Part shown: positions 63,484-64,000 of the stretch, in pieces
Layout of the letters: the number at the start of each line of letters is the position of its first letter
Position numbering within the stretch: position 1 is the first letter of the stretch
Assembly (NCBI RefSeq): GCF_008520305.1
Contig: NZ_ML703294.1
Location: forward strand, 1-64,000
DNA from: Mesorhizobium sp. SARCC-RB16n
Lineage (GTDB): Bacteria > Pseudomonadota > Alphaproteobacteria > Rhizobiales > Rhizobiaceae
Length of the DNA: 64,000 nucleotides
Direction: 5' to 3'
Notes under the pieces: model-generated
Database searches by the model: none
What the model was told of the DNA's origin: nothing
The model's input: the letters and a program-made list of their open reading frames with translations, nothing else
Made by a program: the position numbers and the translations under genes

Positions 63484-64000
63484 TCAGCTTTCGGCCGATG
63501 CCTTCTCGACCGGAGGCTCAGGGGCGTCATCCGCCTGTGCCGTGACCTGCGCCTCGGCCGGCTTGCGCCACTTGCGGATAAAGGCACCGAGACGGTCACC
63601 CATCTCGCCTGCGCTCAGGAAGACAGGCACCCGCGCCACCGGTGCCGTCGGCTCGAAGGAGAGGCCGAGACCTGTGATCCTGCCCTTGTCGTCGACATCC
63701 CTGACGATCAGCTCGATCGGACCGAGCAGAATCCGGTCGGCATATTCGGCATGGCCGCCGAGCCGCGCCGTGACCAGCGCGCCGACTGTTTGCTTCTGCT
63801 CGGCCTCGGTGAGACCCGGCGCATAGGCGGCTTCCAATTCGGCGGCGGAGCGTTCGGGCTCGACGGCGAAGGCGCCGAAGAAATCGGCATCCTCCGGATC
63901 GACCACGGCGCGGCTGGCGAACAGCTTGTCGAGCAGGCGCGGATAGCGGTCGGGCACGAAGATGTAGACCTGATCGCCGGCCGCGAGCCGGCCCATGTCC
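63484..64000 (-). CDS. CPA-type K+/H+ (NhaP2/CvrA-like) antiporter, C-terminal part
   Basis: The frame is open to the window edge. The visible 172 residues begin inside a TrkA-C-like segment (GRLAAGDQVYIFVPDRYPRL) followed by a CorC/HlyC transporter-associated domain (ADRILLGPIELIVRDVDDKG). They end in a hydrophilic tail. This order is typical of the cytoplasmic part of NhaP2-type potassium/proton antiporters. The membrane domain lies beyond 64000. Confidence 0.8.
   Translation of the reverse strand, partial: DMGRLAAGDQVYIFVPDRYPRLLDKLFASRAVVDPEDADFFGAFAVEPERSAAELEAAYAPGLTEAEQKQTVGALVTARLGGHAEYADRILLGPIELIVRDVDDKGRITGLGLSFEPTAPVARVPVFLSAGEMGDRLGAFIRKWRKPAEAQVTAQADDAPEPPVEKASAES

Overview
The window looks like chromosomal DNA of a rhizobial alphaproteobacterium, most likely Mesorhizobium or a close Phyllobacteriaceae relative. 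The evidence is the high GC content and a set of typical Rhizobiales genes: a phbB-phbA/phaR polyhydroxybutyrate locus, CarD, the TrcR/DUF1013 cell-cycle regulator, DUF1127 and DUF465 small proteins, DUF1244-amidohydrolase-DUF1036-pykA, rpmJ-purK-purE, ispA-mtgA-rpmF, and pgk beside a class I aldolase. It is mostly core genome. I saw no tRNA, rRNA, CRISPR array or complete mobile element; the only mobile DNA is the last ~184 bases of an IS3-family element at the left edge.

Region by region: 0.2-5.5 kb (minus strand) holds carD, fdxA, an S4 RNA-binding protein and a long SUV3-like helicase. 5.55-6.28 kb is an unusually AT-rich gene-free stretch with many GANTC sites. 6.3-9.2 kb is PHB metabolism. 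9.2-12.9 kb has two divergent citrate-synthase-family genes, one with a DNA-binding domain, and a patatin lipase. 13.7-18.4 kb is a two-gene RND efflux system followed by a DUF3309 peptide. 18.4-21.5 kb is an NmrA-like protein, a LysR regulator and an MFS transporter. 21.6-30.2 kb is housekeeping (pyruvate kinase, L,D-transpeptidase, rpmJ, purK/purE). 30.3-31.8 kb is an ECF sigma/anti-sigma pair.

32.1-37.8 kb is a well-defined catabolic/uptake operon under a divergent IclR regulator: a Tat-exported binding protein, two permeases, an ATPase, a RidA deaminase and a SelA-like PLP enzyme. Together they suggest import and elimination-type degradation of an unusual amino acid or amino sugar acid. 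37.8-46.4 kb has two DUF465 proteins, ispG, a lytic transglycosylase, an Stf0 sulfotransferase, a hybrid histidine kinase, a polyprenyl diphosphate synthase, mtgA and rpmF.

46.6-54 kb is a mosaic of small regulator-plus-enzyme units (HxlR/hydrolase; GST-ArsR-SRPBCC; MFS-ArsR; DUF1192/quinone oxidoreductase). 54.1-55.5 kb has a DUF1127 peptide, a LuxR-type remnant and TrcR. 55.6-58.9 kb holds a YafY/WYL regulator, an alkyltransferase-like protein, a DJ-1/PfpI protein, a DUF1127-like peptide and a VOC dioxygenase. Two near-identical copies of a strong palindrome lie in front of two of these transcription units, which suggests a local regulon. 59-64 kb holds a small membrane protein missed by length-based gene calling, an SGNH hydrolase, DUF899, aldolase, phosphoglycerate kinase and the end of a CPA-type antiporter.

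The best candidates for undescribed biology are the palindrome-linked YafY regulon with its catalytically altered alkyltransferase-like protein, the IclR-ABC-RidA-SelA-like pathway, and the GANTC-dense intergenic region at 5.7-6.1 kb.
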